Origin: Cellulomonas fimi | GTDB taxonomy: Bacteria; Actinomycetota; Actinomycetes; Actinomycetales; Cellulomonadaceae | NCBI RefSeq assembly: GCF_012952065.1 | Contig: NZ_JABCJJ010000005.1 | Location: 1 to 64,000 of the forward strand | Direction: 5' to 3' | Length of the DNA: 64,000 bases | Shown: in pieces, positions 16,654 through 25,066 of the stretch | How positions within the stretch are numbered: the stretch's first letter is position 1 | Layout: each line of letters opens with the position of its first letter | The notes under the pieces: generated by a model | What the model was told of the DNA's origin: nothing | Seen by the model: only the letters and a program-made list of their open reading frames with translations | Database searches by the model: none | Program-made: the position numbers and the translations under genes

Positions 16654-17304
16654 GTGGACGCGATCATCGAGAACCTCCCCGCGTACTGGACCGGGTTCCG
16701 GACGACGCTGCAGCTCACGCTCGTCTCGGGCGCCATCGCGCTCGCGTGGGGCCTCGTCCTGGCGGCCCTGCGGGTGTCGCCGCTGGCGCCGCTGCGCGCG
16801 TTCGCCGCTGCCTACGTCGAGCTGCTGCGCAACACGCCGCTGACGCTCGTCTTCTTCTTCCTCGTCTTCGTCGCGCCACAGTTCGGCGTGCTGCCACCGC
16901 TGGGGTTCTGGACGGCGGTGGTCGCCCTCGCCGCGTACACGTCCGCGTTCGTCGCCGAGGCGGTCCGGTCCGGGATCAACAGCGTCGGGATCGGGCAGGC
17001 CGAGGCCGCCCGCGCGATCGGCCTGACCTTCGGGCAGACCCTGTCGGTCGTGATCCTCCCGCAGGCCGTCCGGACGGTCATCCCGCCGCTGATCAACGTG
17101 TTCATCGCGCTCGCGAAGAACACGTCGGTCGCGGCAGGGTTCGCGACGGTCGAGCTCATGGCCAGCGGGCGACGGCTCGCGACGGCCAACCCGGGCGACG
17201 TGATCTGGATCCTCGTGGGCGTCGCGTTCTTCTACCTGCTCATCACCATCCCGTCCGGCATCGTCGCCGGGCTCGTCGAGCGGAAGGTGGCGTTCGTCCG
17301 ATGA
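16654..17304 (+). CDS. gluC: Glutamate ABC transporter permease
   Basis: A 216-residue inner-membrane permease with about five hydrophobic helices and the HisM/GlnP-type EAA loop 'GQAEAARAIGLTFGQTLSVVILPQA' near residues 113-137, which docks GluA. LLRNTPLTLVFFF is the usual N-terminal helix motif of this subfamily. The start is GTG at 16654 with AGGAGG seven bases upstream. The TGA overlaps the ATG of gluD (17301-17304). Confidence 0.9.
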   Translation: MDAIIENLPAYWTGFRTTLQLTLVSGAIALAWGLVLAALRVSPLAPLRAFAAAYVELLRNTPLTLVFFFLVFVAPQFGVLPPLGFWTAVVALAAYTSAFVAEAVRSGINSVGIGQAEAARAIGLTFGQTLSVVILPQAVRTVIPPLINVFIALAKNTSVAAGFATVELMASGRRLATANPGDVIWILVGVAFFYLLITIPSGIVAGLVERKVAFVR

Positions 17305-18161
17305 CCTCGGTGCTGTACGACTCCCCTGGACCGGTCACACGGCGTCGCGCCCTGCTCGGGTCCGTCCTCGGTGGACTCGTGGTGCTCGCCCTGGTCGGGC
17401 TGGCCGTCTGGTACGCCGCCGGGCGCGGCGTCTTCGAGGGCGACCGCTGGGACGTCCTCTACGCCCCGCCCAAGAACCAGACCGCCGCCGACGTGTGGAC
17501 CTCGATGCTCGTGCGCGGGCTGGGCGCCACGCTGCGGGCTGCGGCGTTCGCGGCGCCGCTCGCGTTGGTGCTCGGGCTGCTGCTCGCGCTCTGGCGGACC
17601 GCTCGGCGGCCGTGGATCCGCTGGCCGGCGATCGGCATCATCGAGCTGTTCCGCGGCCTGCCCGTGCTGCTCATGATGTTCTTCGCACTGCTCGGATTCG
17701 GGTGGGAGGCCTTCACCGCCGTCGTCTTCGGGTTGACCGTCTACAACATGGCGATCATCGCAGAGATCCTGCGGGCCGGGCTCGCGTCCCTGCCCAAGGG
17801 CCAGGCGGAGGCCGCGTACGCCGTCGGGCTGACCCGGGGGCAGACCCTCTTCACGATCCTGCTCCCGCAGGCCGTCCGGACGATGCTCCCGAGCCTCATC
17901 AGCCAGCTCGTGGTGCTCCTCAAGGACTCGTCGCTCGGGTTCATCGTCGGCTACGCCGAGCTGCTCAAGTCGATCCAGAACAACGCCCAGTTCTTCGGGA
18001 ACAAGTACTTCATCGCGCTGTTCGTCGTCGGGGCAGGGATCTACCTGGTCGTCAACATCTCGCTGTCCCGGCTGGCGGTGTGGATCCAGCGGCGGACGAC
18101 GCGGACGGCCGCTACGCCGATTCTGGTCGACCCCAACGGCGGTGCGGGCGGTACCCCCTAA
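17301..18161 (+). CDS. gluD: Glutamate ABC transporter permease
   Basis: A 286-residue partner permease of GluC. One N-terminal helix (about 20-45) precedes the conserved transmembrane domain. The EAA loop is in GQAEAAYAVGLTRGQTLFTI. LFRGLPVLLMMFF matches the family helix motif. It has a longer periplasmic segment and C-tail than GluC, as is usual for GluD. Start from the ATGA overlap. Its TAA overlaps the stop of the convergent RNase Y gene by several bases, so no room remains for a terminator between them. Confidence 0.9.
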   Translation: MTSVLYDSPGPVTRRRALLGSVLGGLVVLALVGLAVWYAAGRGVFEGDRWDVLYAPPKNQTAADVWTSMLVRGLGATLRAAAFAAPLALVLGLLLALWRTARRPWIRWPAIGIIELFRGLPVLLMMFFALLGFGWEAFTAVVFGLTVYNMAIIAEILRAGLASLPKGQAEAAYAVGLTRGQTLFTILLPQAVRTMLPSLISQLVVLLKDSSLGFIVGYAELLKSIQNNAQFFGNKYFIALFVVGAGIYLVVNISLSRLAVWIQRRTTRTAATPILVDPNGGAGGTP

Positions 18162-19624
18162 CCCGCGGTCGCGCTCGCGCGGATCTCCCGGATCACCGTC
18201 ACCTTGATCTCGCCCGGGTAGCTCAGGTCCGCCTCGATGTGCTTGGCGATCGCGGTGGCCAGGCCGGGCAGCTGGGTGTCGTCGACCGACTCGGGCTCGA
18301 CGATGACGCGGATCTCGCGGCCTGCGGACATGGCCAGCACGCGCCGCACGCCGTCGTGCTCGGCGACGAGGTGCTCGATCTTGTCCATCCGCTCGACGTA
18401 CTGGTCGAGGTCCTCGCGTCGCGCACCGGGACGGGCCGCCGAGGCCGCGTCGGCCGCCTGGACCAGCACTGCCTCGACGGACTCGGCCTTGACCTCATCG
18501 TGGTGGGCGGCGATGGCGTTGACCACGAGCGGAGTCTCCCCGCAGCGGCGCGCGAGGTCGGCTCCCACGAGCGCGTGCGTGCCGGTGACCTCGGCCGTGA
18601 GCGCCTTGCCTACGTCGTGGAGGAACGCCGCACGCCGGGCGAGCTCGACGTCGGCCCCGAGCTCCGCGGCCATCAGGGCGGCGATCTGCGCGCTCTCGAC
18701 CAGGTGGGCGAGGACGTTCTGGCCGTAGGACGTGCGCAGCCGGAGGCGGCCCATGGTCCGGACGAGGTCGGGATGGAGCGTGCCGACACCTGCCTGCTCG
18801 GCGGCATCGTGCCCGGCGACGACCGCGCGCTCCTCCGCGCCTGCCAGCGCCTCGGCGTAGGCGGCCTCGATCCGCTGCGGATGGATGCGCCCGTCGGCGA
18901 TGAGCGCCTCGAGCGCCACCTGGGCGACCTCCCGTCGCTCGGGGTCGAAGCAGGAGAGCATCACCGAGTCCGGGGTGTCGTCGATGAGCACGTTGACGCC
19001 CGTGAGCGCCTCGAACGTGCGGATGTTCCGCCCCTCCTTGCCGATGATGCGGCCCTTCATCTCCTCGGTCGGGAGCGGCACGACGGCCACCACGCTCTGC
19101 GCGCTGGTCGGGGCGGCGAGTCGCTGGACGGCCGTCGCGACGATGCGCCGTGCCCGCTCGTCGGCGGTGCGGCGGGCCTTGGACTCGGCACGCCGCACGA
19201 CGGCCTCGGCATCGCGCGTCGCCTGGTCGACGACGCGACGCTCGAGCTCGGCGCGCGCCTCCTCGGCGGTCAGCCCGGCGACGCCCTCGAGCTCTTTGAC
19301 GACCGAGGCGCGCACCGACGCGAGCTCCTCGGCGACATGACGCTCGGACTCAGCGAGGGAGAGCGCACGGTCACGCAGGGTGTGCGCCAGGTCCGCGGCG
19401 GCGGCACGGTCCTCGGCGAACGCGCGCTCGCGCTCGGCCAGCCGTTGCTCGCGCCGCTCGACCTCCGCGGCGGCGGCACGCGCGTCGTCACGGATCCCGG
19501 CGACGTCGCGGACCGCCTGCTCGCGCAGGGCGGACGCCTCCCGACGCGCCAGCAGGACAAGCGTGAGCGCGACGAGGCACGCCAGCAGCAGCCCCACGAC
19601 GATCGCGAGCTCGGTGACTGTCAT
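18158..19624 (-). CDS. rny: Ribonuclease Y
   Basis: A 488-residue membrane-anchored endoribonuclease starting mRNA decay. There is one transmembrane helix at residues 5-26, a long charged coiled coil (about 28-160), a KH domain with GRIIGKEGRNIRTFE near 203-217, and an HD domain with AFLHDVGKALTAEV. The length is near the family's usual 510-520. It starts with ATG after GGAGAAGGAG. It sits downstream of recA-recX. RNase Y is better known from Firmicutes; with RNase J and PNPase in this window it suggests a Firmicutes-like decay set. Confidence 0.92.
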   Translation of the reverse strand: MTVTELAIVVGLLLACLVALTLVLLARREASALREQAVRDVAGIRDDARAAAAEVERREQRLAERERAFAEDRAAAADLAHTLRDRALSLAESERHVAEELASVRASVVKELEGVAGLTAEEARAELERRVVDQATRDAEAVVRRAESKARRTADERARRIVATAVQRLAAPTSAQSVVAVVPLPTEEMKGRIIGKEGRNIRTFEALTGVNVLIDDTPDSVMLSCFDPERREVAQVALEALIADGRIHPQRIEAAYAEALAGAEERAVVAGHDAAEQAGVGTLHPDLVRTMGRLRLRTSYGQNVLAHLVESAQIAALMAAELGADVELARRAAFLHDVGKALTAEVTGTHALVGADLARRCGETPLVVNAIAAHHDEVKAESVEAVLVQAADAASAARPGARREDLDQYVERMDKIEHLVAEHDGVRRVLAMSAGREIRVIVEPESVDDTQLPGLATAIAKHIEADLSYPGEIKVTVIREIRASATAG

Positions 19625-19687
19625 GCGCTCCTTCTCCCCGGACGATCTGGCCCACCCGACCGTACGGCCTCGGTCGTCGTCAGGGCG

Positions 19688-20299
19688 TCAGTCGTCGCCG
19701 AGGAGCCAAGGATCGGGTGCGGAGACGTCCTCCGACGCCTCTCCACTGCCCTCATCGTCCAGCATCTCGCGCACGATCCGTACCGCGAGCCCGGGCGCGT
19801 AGCCCTTGCGGCCCAGCATCCCCACCACCCGACGCATGCGGACCTCGCGCGCGAGGCCGACCGTGCGGGCGAGGCGACGGCGCGCGAGATCGCGTGCCGT
19901 CGCCTCCTCCTGCTCGTCGTCGAGGGTCTGGAGCGCCTCCGCCGCCAGCTCGTCCTCGATCCCCTTGCGACGCAGCTCGACGCTCAACGCCCGCCGCGAG
20001 AGCCCGCGGTCGGCATGCCGTGACCGGACCAGGATGCGCGCGTACTCGGCGTCGTCGATGAGCCCGACCTCGGTGAAGCGGTCGAGAACGGCGTCGGCGA
20101 CGCCGTCGGGCACATCCTTGCGCGCCATCGCCTCGGCGAGCTGCGCGCGGCTGCGCGGTGCGCCGGTCAGGAGACGCAGCGCGATCGCGCGCGCGACCGA
20201 CTCGGCGTCGGGCTCACGATCGACCGCTGCCGCTCCCTCGGCCGGCGGCTCGAGGCCGGCGCGCCGCGATCCGCCGCCACGCCGGTGGTCACCGGTCAC
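19688..20299 (-). CDS. recX: Regulatory protein RecX
   Basis: A 203-residue RecA modulator that binds the RecA filament and limits its activity. Three-helix RecX repeats are visible: ARAIALRLLTGAPRSRAQL, LDRFTEVGLIDDAEYARI and GLSRRALSVELRRKGI. An N-terminal 35-residue tail and a C-terminal Asp/Glu-rich tail are extra. GTG start 30 bases after the recA stop, so cotranscription is expected. Confidence 0.9.
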   Translation of the reverse strand: MTGDHRRGGGSRRAGLEPPAEGAAAVDREPDAESVARAIALRLLTGAPRSRAQLAEAMARKDVPDGVADAVLDRFTEVGLIDDAEYARILVRSRHADRGLSRRALSVELRRKGIEDELAAEALQTLDDEQEEATARDLARRRLARTVGLAREVRMRRVVGMLGRKGYAPGLAVRIVREMLDDEGSGEASEDVSAPDPWLLGDD

Positions 20300-20329
20300 G
20301 ATGCACCGCCGGCGACTGCGGGGTGCGGA

Positions 20330-21370
<1,041 letters not shown>

Positions 21371-21527
21371 CTCACACCTCGTGGTGATGGGGTCGGCAGC
21401 TGGGGCTGCGCTGGACTGGGGCTGGTCTGTGCTGGAAGCGACGCTATGCCCGACCACCGACATCCGACGGTGACGCCCTCCACCATGTGGGGATCCCGCC
21501 GTCGTCCTCGCTTGTGGACCACGCTAG

Positions 21528-21543
21528 CCGAACATCTGTTCGA
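21528..21543 (-). promoter_or_regulatory. SOS box (LexA operator) of recA
   Basis: CGAACatctGTTCGA matches the actinobacterial SOS consensus TCGAAC-N4-GTTCGA at all but the outermost base. On the recA strand it is followed by TAGCGT, a plausible -10. The leader from there to the ATG is about 150 bases and contains no other gene. Confidence 0.8.
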
Positions 21544-21590
21544 TCGAGCGGCGCGACGCGCCGACACGCCGCGTCCCGCTCAGGCAGGCC

Positions 21591-22610
21591 TCATCCCCGT
21601 CCGGCGCCGCCCTCGGGCAGGGTCCAGCTCTCCCCCGGCTGCAGGACGACCGCCCGGCAGGCAGGCGCGAGGCGCGTGAGCGCCGCCGCGAACGCCTCAC
21701 CCGCCCGGTCCATCCAGCCGGGCGGCAGGCGCCGTGACGCCGGCGCGTGCAGCGTGCCCCAGTGCACGGGAACGGCGAACCGTGCGCCCGCCGCGGCGCA
21801 CGCGCGCGCCGCGTCCACCGGGCCCAGGTGCCCGCCCGACAGCCGCGGCCCCCAGCCGTGCACCGGCACGAGCGCCACGTCGACCGACGCTCCGGCAAGC
21901 ACCGGCAACCTGCTCATCTCCGGGTAGAGCGACGTGTCCCCCGCCACCCACACGCACACGCCGGAGCCGCGCACGAGGTGCCCCACGGCGGCGTTGGGTC
22001 GGTGCGGCATCGGACGGTGACCGTGCACCGCCGGGCAGAGACGGACCCTGACGCTCGCTCGTCCGACCTCGTGGTCCCGCCCCGGCTCACCGGCACCGCC
22101 GTGGTCGCCCGGCCCGTCGTCGTCGTGCCGGCGCGGCGCACCCTCGTCGTCCGCCGCCCCGGCGCCCTCGGCGCCCGCCTCCGCGGTGCCCCCGGCGCCC
22201 GTCGCCCCGGTGCCCTCGTCGTCGGCGCCGACCCGAGGACCGAGGCCGACCCAGGTGCTCCGGTGCAGCCCCACGCCGCGCAGGCCGCGGTTCCGCAGCC
22301 AGTGCGCGCTCGACGGCGCGGTCACCACCGGCACGGGGCCGAGCAGGCGCAGCGAGGAGAGCTCGGCGTGGTCGTGGTGCAGGTGCGAGAGGAGCACCGC
22401 GTCAGCCCCCTGCCATGTCGCGGGGTCCGGACGCCCGCCACGCCGCCGCAGCAGGCCCGCGTGACGCTTGAGCAGCGGGTCGGTGACGATGCGGACGCCG
22501 TCGACGTCGAGCACCGCGGTCGAGTGCCCGAGCCAGGTCACGGTGAGCGACCGCGGCGGCGGGACGGGTCCGGGCGCACCCTGCCCGTCGCTCCCGATCG
22601 GGTCGCTCAC
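21591..22610 (-). CDS. Metallo-beta-lactamase-fold hydrolase (UlaG-like)
   Basis: A 339-residue metal-dependent hydrolase of the UlaG/L-ascorbate lactonase-like branch. The zinc motif is HLHHDH (76-81) in LLSHLHHDHAELSSL, with further metal ligands in WVAGDTSLYPEM, LVPVHGWGP and VPVHWGTLH. The start GTG at 22610 overlaps the upstream TGA (GTGA). Residues about 128-181 are a Gly/Ala/Asp/Glu/His-rich insertion that breaks the fold between strands, unusual for the family. The substrate is unknown. Confidence 0.85.
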   Translation of the reverse strand: MSDPIGSDGQGAPGPVPPPRSLTVTWLGHSTAVLDVDGVRIVTDPLLKRHAGLLRRRGGRPDPATWQGADAVLLSHLHHDHAELSSLRLLGPVPVVTAPSSAHWLRNRGLRGVGLHRSTWVGLGPRVGADDEGTGATGAGGTAEAGAEGAGAADDEGAPRRHDDDGPGDHGGAGEPGRDHEVGRASVRVRLCPAVHGHRPMPHRPNAAVGHLVRGSGVCVWVAGDTSLYPEMSRLPVLAGASVDVALVPVHGWGPRLSGGHLGPVDAARACAAAGARFAVPVHWGTLHAPASRRLPPGWMDRAGEAFAAALTRLAPACRAVVLQPGESWTLPEGGAGRG

Positions 22611-24757
22611 GGGCGCACCCCCAGGGCACGCTGCCAGCGTACGAGCTGCTGGTGGACGGACTCGGCCCCGACGAGCCGAGACGTCCCGTCGACGTCGGTG
22701 CACAGGTCCGCCTCGACCGTCCAGTCCGCCGGGTGCAGCAGCAGCGCGTCGTTCTGCGCACCACCGAGCCCGCCGTGGGACCCGACGAGCTCCTCGAACG
22801 CATGGACCTGGCCGTACCGGTCGACGCTCGAGACCACCACGAGGTCGCCGGCGTCGGCAAGGCCGGCCAGCCGGAGGAGGTCCGGCCGGGCTCGAGGCCC
22901 GTACGGTGCGAGCGGGTCCTGGCCGTGGACGGCGCTCGCCAGGTCCACGCCGTCCGCCAGGAGTCGCGTCCCGCGAGCACCGATCGCGACGGGACCGCGG
23001 TGGGCCGTCGCGGCGACGACGACGCCGATCGCGGCGCGCGCGAGGAGGCCGTCGACCAGCAGGGGCCAGCGTCGCGCGATCTCCTCGAGCGGCACGCGCC
23101 CGGGCAGCCGCGGGAACCAGAGCATCGCCAGGTTGCCGGACGCGGTCACCGCGACCTCGGGCCGCGGCTCCGCCTCCGCGTCCGCGCCCGCGCTCGCGTC
23201 CACCGCGGCGTCGCGCCGAGCCCCACCTCGCCCCGACGCCGCCGGCGCGGAGCGGTCCGTCACCCGGGCCCCGCCGGACGCGCCCAGCAGGGCGTTCAGC
23301 GGGCTCCACTCCTCGCGCGCGTCGGAGCGCACCGCAGCGGCACGGCCGCCGCCCGTCTCGGGCGTCATCAGGTCGCGGACCACCTCGAGCAGCGACGCGC
23401 CCTCCACCTGCTCGAACGTGGCCCCCAGGCTCTGCCCGTGGTCGGACAGGACGACGACGGCGTAGTCGCGCGGAGCCCGCGCCGCGACCTGCACCAGGAC
23501 GTGGAGCACCCGGTCCAGGCCCTCGAGGGCACGCAGCGCCTCGGGGCGCAGCGGCCCGGCGTGGTGCGCGATCTCGTCGTAGTCGACGAGGTCCACGAAC
23601 ACCGTCGGTGCGCCGTCGAGCAGCTGCTCGGCGACGACCGCGGTGTTGAGGTCCCGCAGCAGCACGTTGCTCAGTGCGCGCAGCGCGACGTAGGCACCGC
23701 GTCGCGGCACGCGCGGCTCGACCCGGCGCACGCGCTGCCGGTGCCCCTGGTACAGCTCCTTGACCATCTCCCCCAGGGTCAGCCCGATCGTGCGCGTGAG
23801 CACGTAGGGGCTCGCGAAGAACCGGATGAACGCCGTCCCGGGGCCGGGGCCGCGGCGCCCGCGGGCACGGCTCATCACGAGGAGCGCGGTCGGGGCGTCG
23901 CCGGTGAACATGGTGCTGACCGCGGCCCCTCCGTGCGCGAGCAGGCCGTGACCGTCGCTCAGCCGGGCCTCGACCAGCGCGGCGTCCACGGGGTGGTTGG
24001 TCACCACCACCCTGCCGAGCTCCTTGTCCCACCAGCGGAACGCCGGCACGGCGGCCGTGCTGCCGTGGAGCAGGCCGGCCTGGCTCGCGGGCGTGGTGGC
24101 GGGGACGGACGCCCACCATCCCGCGAGCCGGTGGGAGCCGCTCCGCAGCCACCGGGTGATCGTCGGCGCCAGACCGGCCTGGACGGCGTGCACCAGCACC
24201 TCACGCGAGACCCCGTCGAGCTGGACCACGAGGAGCCCCCGCGGACGTGCGCCGGACGTCTCCCCACGCCGGGCGCCGGCCGGGGCGACACGGAGCACGT
24301 CACCGACCACGTACGAGCTGTCGTTGGCGCCGACGAGCCACCGACCGGACGCCAGCACCACCGAGGCGACCACGAGCAGCACGAGCACCTCGAGCCAGCT
24401 CCGCACGACGATCCCGGCGACGAGCGTGAGCGCGGCCCACGCGACGACGACCTGCGCGGCGAGGCCCGCCACCATCGCACCGACGATGCCGAGCACCGAG
24501 GCGACGACGCGCAGGACGGGTCGCGCCAGCCGGTGACCGACGGCGATCAGCACGGCGGCGAGGAGCACGTCGAGCCAGGACCGCGCGCCCGCGGCATCGA
24601 GCACCACGAACGCGAGACCGAGTGCGATCGCGGACGTGACGGCCGCGCCCAGCGACTCCGCCGCCTCGCGCAGCGCGGGTCGCCACCACAGCGGGGGGCG
24701 GTCCTCGGGGCGCTCCACCGGGCGCGGCGTCGAGGGCGGGGTGCCTGGCGCGGTCAC
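22607..24757 (-). CDS. Membrane-anchored alkaline-phosphatase-superfamily phosphodiesterase with holin-like N-terminus
   Basis: A 716-residue protein. Residues 35-140 hold about four hydrophobic helices resembling the actinobacterial phage-holin-family (PHOL4) region. Residues about 173-716 form an alkaline-phosphatase-like domain: metal Asp181 in VVQLDG, nucleophile Thr in PATTPAS (about 221), VDYDEIAHHAG, and the LSDHGQ metal pair. The C-terminal part contains an Asp/Ala-rich spacer and ends with LVRWQRALGV. It is probably an extracytoplasmic phosphodiesterase or phosphatase; the substrate is unknown. GTG at 24757 with AGGA ten bases upstream. Coupled to the MBL gene through GTGA. Confidence 0.8.
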   Translation of the reverse strand: MTAPGTPPSTPRPVERPEDRPPLWWRPALREAAESLGAAVTSAIALGLAFVVLDAAGARSWLDVLLAAVLIAVGHRLARPVLRVVASVLGIVGAMVAGLAAQVVVAWAALTLVAGIVVRSWLEVLVLLVVASVVLASGRWLVGANDSSYVVGDVLRVAPAGARRGETSGARPRGLLVVQLDGVSREVLVHAVQAGLAPTITRWLRSGSHRLAGWWASVPATTPASQAGLLHGSTAAVPAFRWWDKELGRVVVTNHPVDAALVEARLSDGHGLLAHGGAAVSTMFTGDAPTALLVMSRARGRRGPGPGTAFIRFFASPYVLTRTIGLTLGEMVKELYQGHRQRVRRVEPRVPRRGAYVALRALSNVLLRDLNTAVVAEQLLDGAPTVFVDLVDYDEIAHHAGPLRPEALRALEGLDRVLHVLVQVAARAPRDYAVVVLSDHGQSLGATFEQVEGASLLEVVRDLMTPETGGGRAAAVRSDAREEWSPLNALLGASGGARVTDRSAPAASGRGGARRDAAVDASAGADAEAEPRPEVAVTASGNLAMLWFPRLPGRVPLEEIARRWPLLVDGLLARAAIGVVVAATAHRGPVAIGARGTRLLADGVDLASAVHGQDPLAPYGPRARPDLLRLAGLADAGDLVVVSSVDRYGQVHAFEELVGSHGGLGGAQNDALLLHPADWTVEADLCTDVDGTSRLVGAESVHQQLVRWQRALGVRP

Positions 24758-24777
24758 GCGTCGCGGATCCTGACGGC

Positions 24778-25011
24778 TCAGGCCGGCGGTGGCGCCGGCC
24801 GCTCCCGGTCGAGGCCCCAGCGTCGCGGCTCCGGCACGTCCATCGCGTCGCACAGCGCGTGCCAGACGGTCCGCGGCTCGACGCCGTCCTCGAGCGCACG
24901 CGCCGCGGTCCGGTTCTCCAGCGCGCCGAGCACCTGGTCGGCGGCGAGGGTGCGCCCGTACGTCTCGCCGAACACCTCGTCGACGAGTCGCCAGAACTCC
25001 CGGTAGCGCAT
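24778..25011 (-). CDS. DUF3046 family protein
   Basis: A 77-residue actinobacterial protein with the family pattern MRYREFWRLVDEVFG, DQVLGALENRTAARALEDG and VWHALCDAMDVPE. It occurs next to recX/recA in many actinobacteria; its function is unknown. The ATG at 25011 is supported by the CAGGCT hexamer six bases upstream and by the universal 'MR-R-FW' start. Divergent from lhr. Confidence 0.88.
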   Translation of the reverse strand: MRYREFWRLVDEVFGETYGRTLAADQVLGALENRTAARALEDGVEPRTVWHALCDAMDVPEPRRWGLDRERPAPPPA

Positions 25012-25017
25012 GCACGA

Positions 25018-25023
25018 AGCCTG
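25018..25023 (-). promoter_or_regulatory. Candidate -10 of the DUF3046 gene (CAGGCT)
   Basis: CAGGCT is six bases from the ATG, with the same spacing as the TAGGCT elements elsewhere. Confidence 0.35.
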
Positions 25024-25054
25024 CCACGCCGGAGCGCGTGCGGGTGGCGGCCCC

Positions 25055-25060
25055 CAGAAT
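25055..25060 (+). promoter_or_regulatory. Candidate -10 of lhr (CAGAAT)
   Basis: CAGAAT ends six bases before GTG 25067. It is 32 bases from the divergent DUF3046 hexamer, so the two -35 regions overlap. Confidence 0.4.
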
Positions 25061-25066
25061 GGTCCC

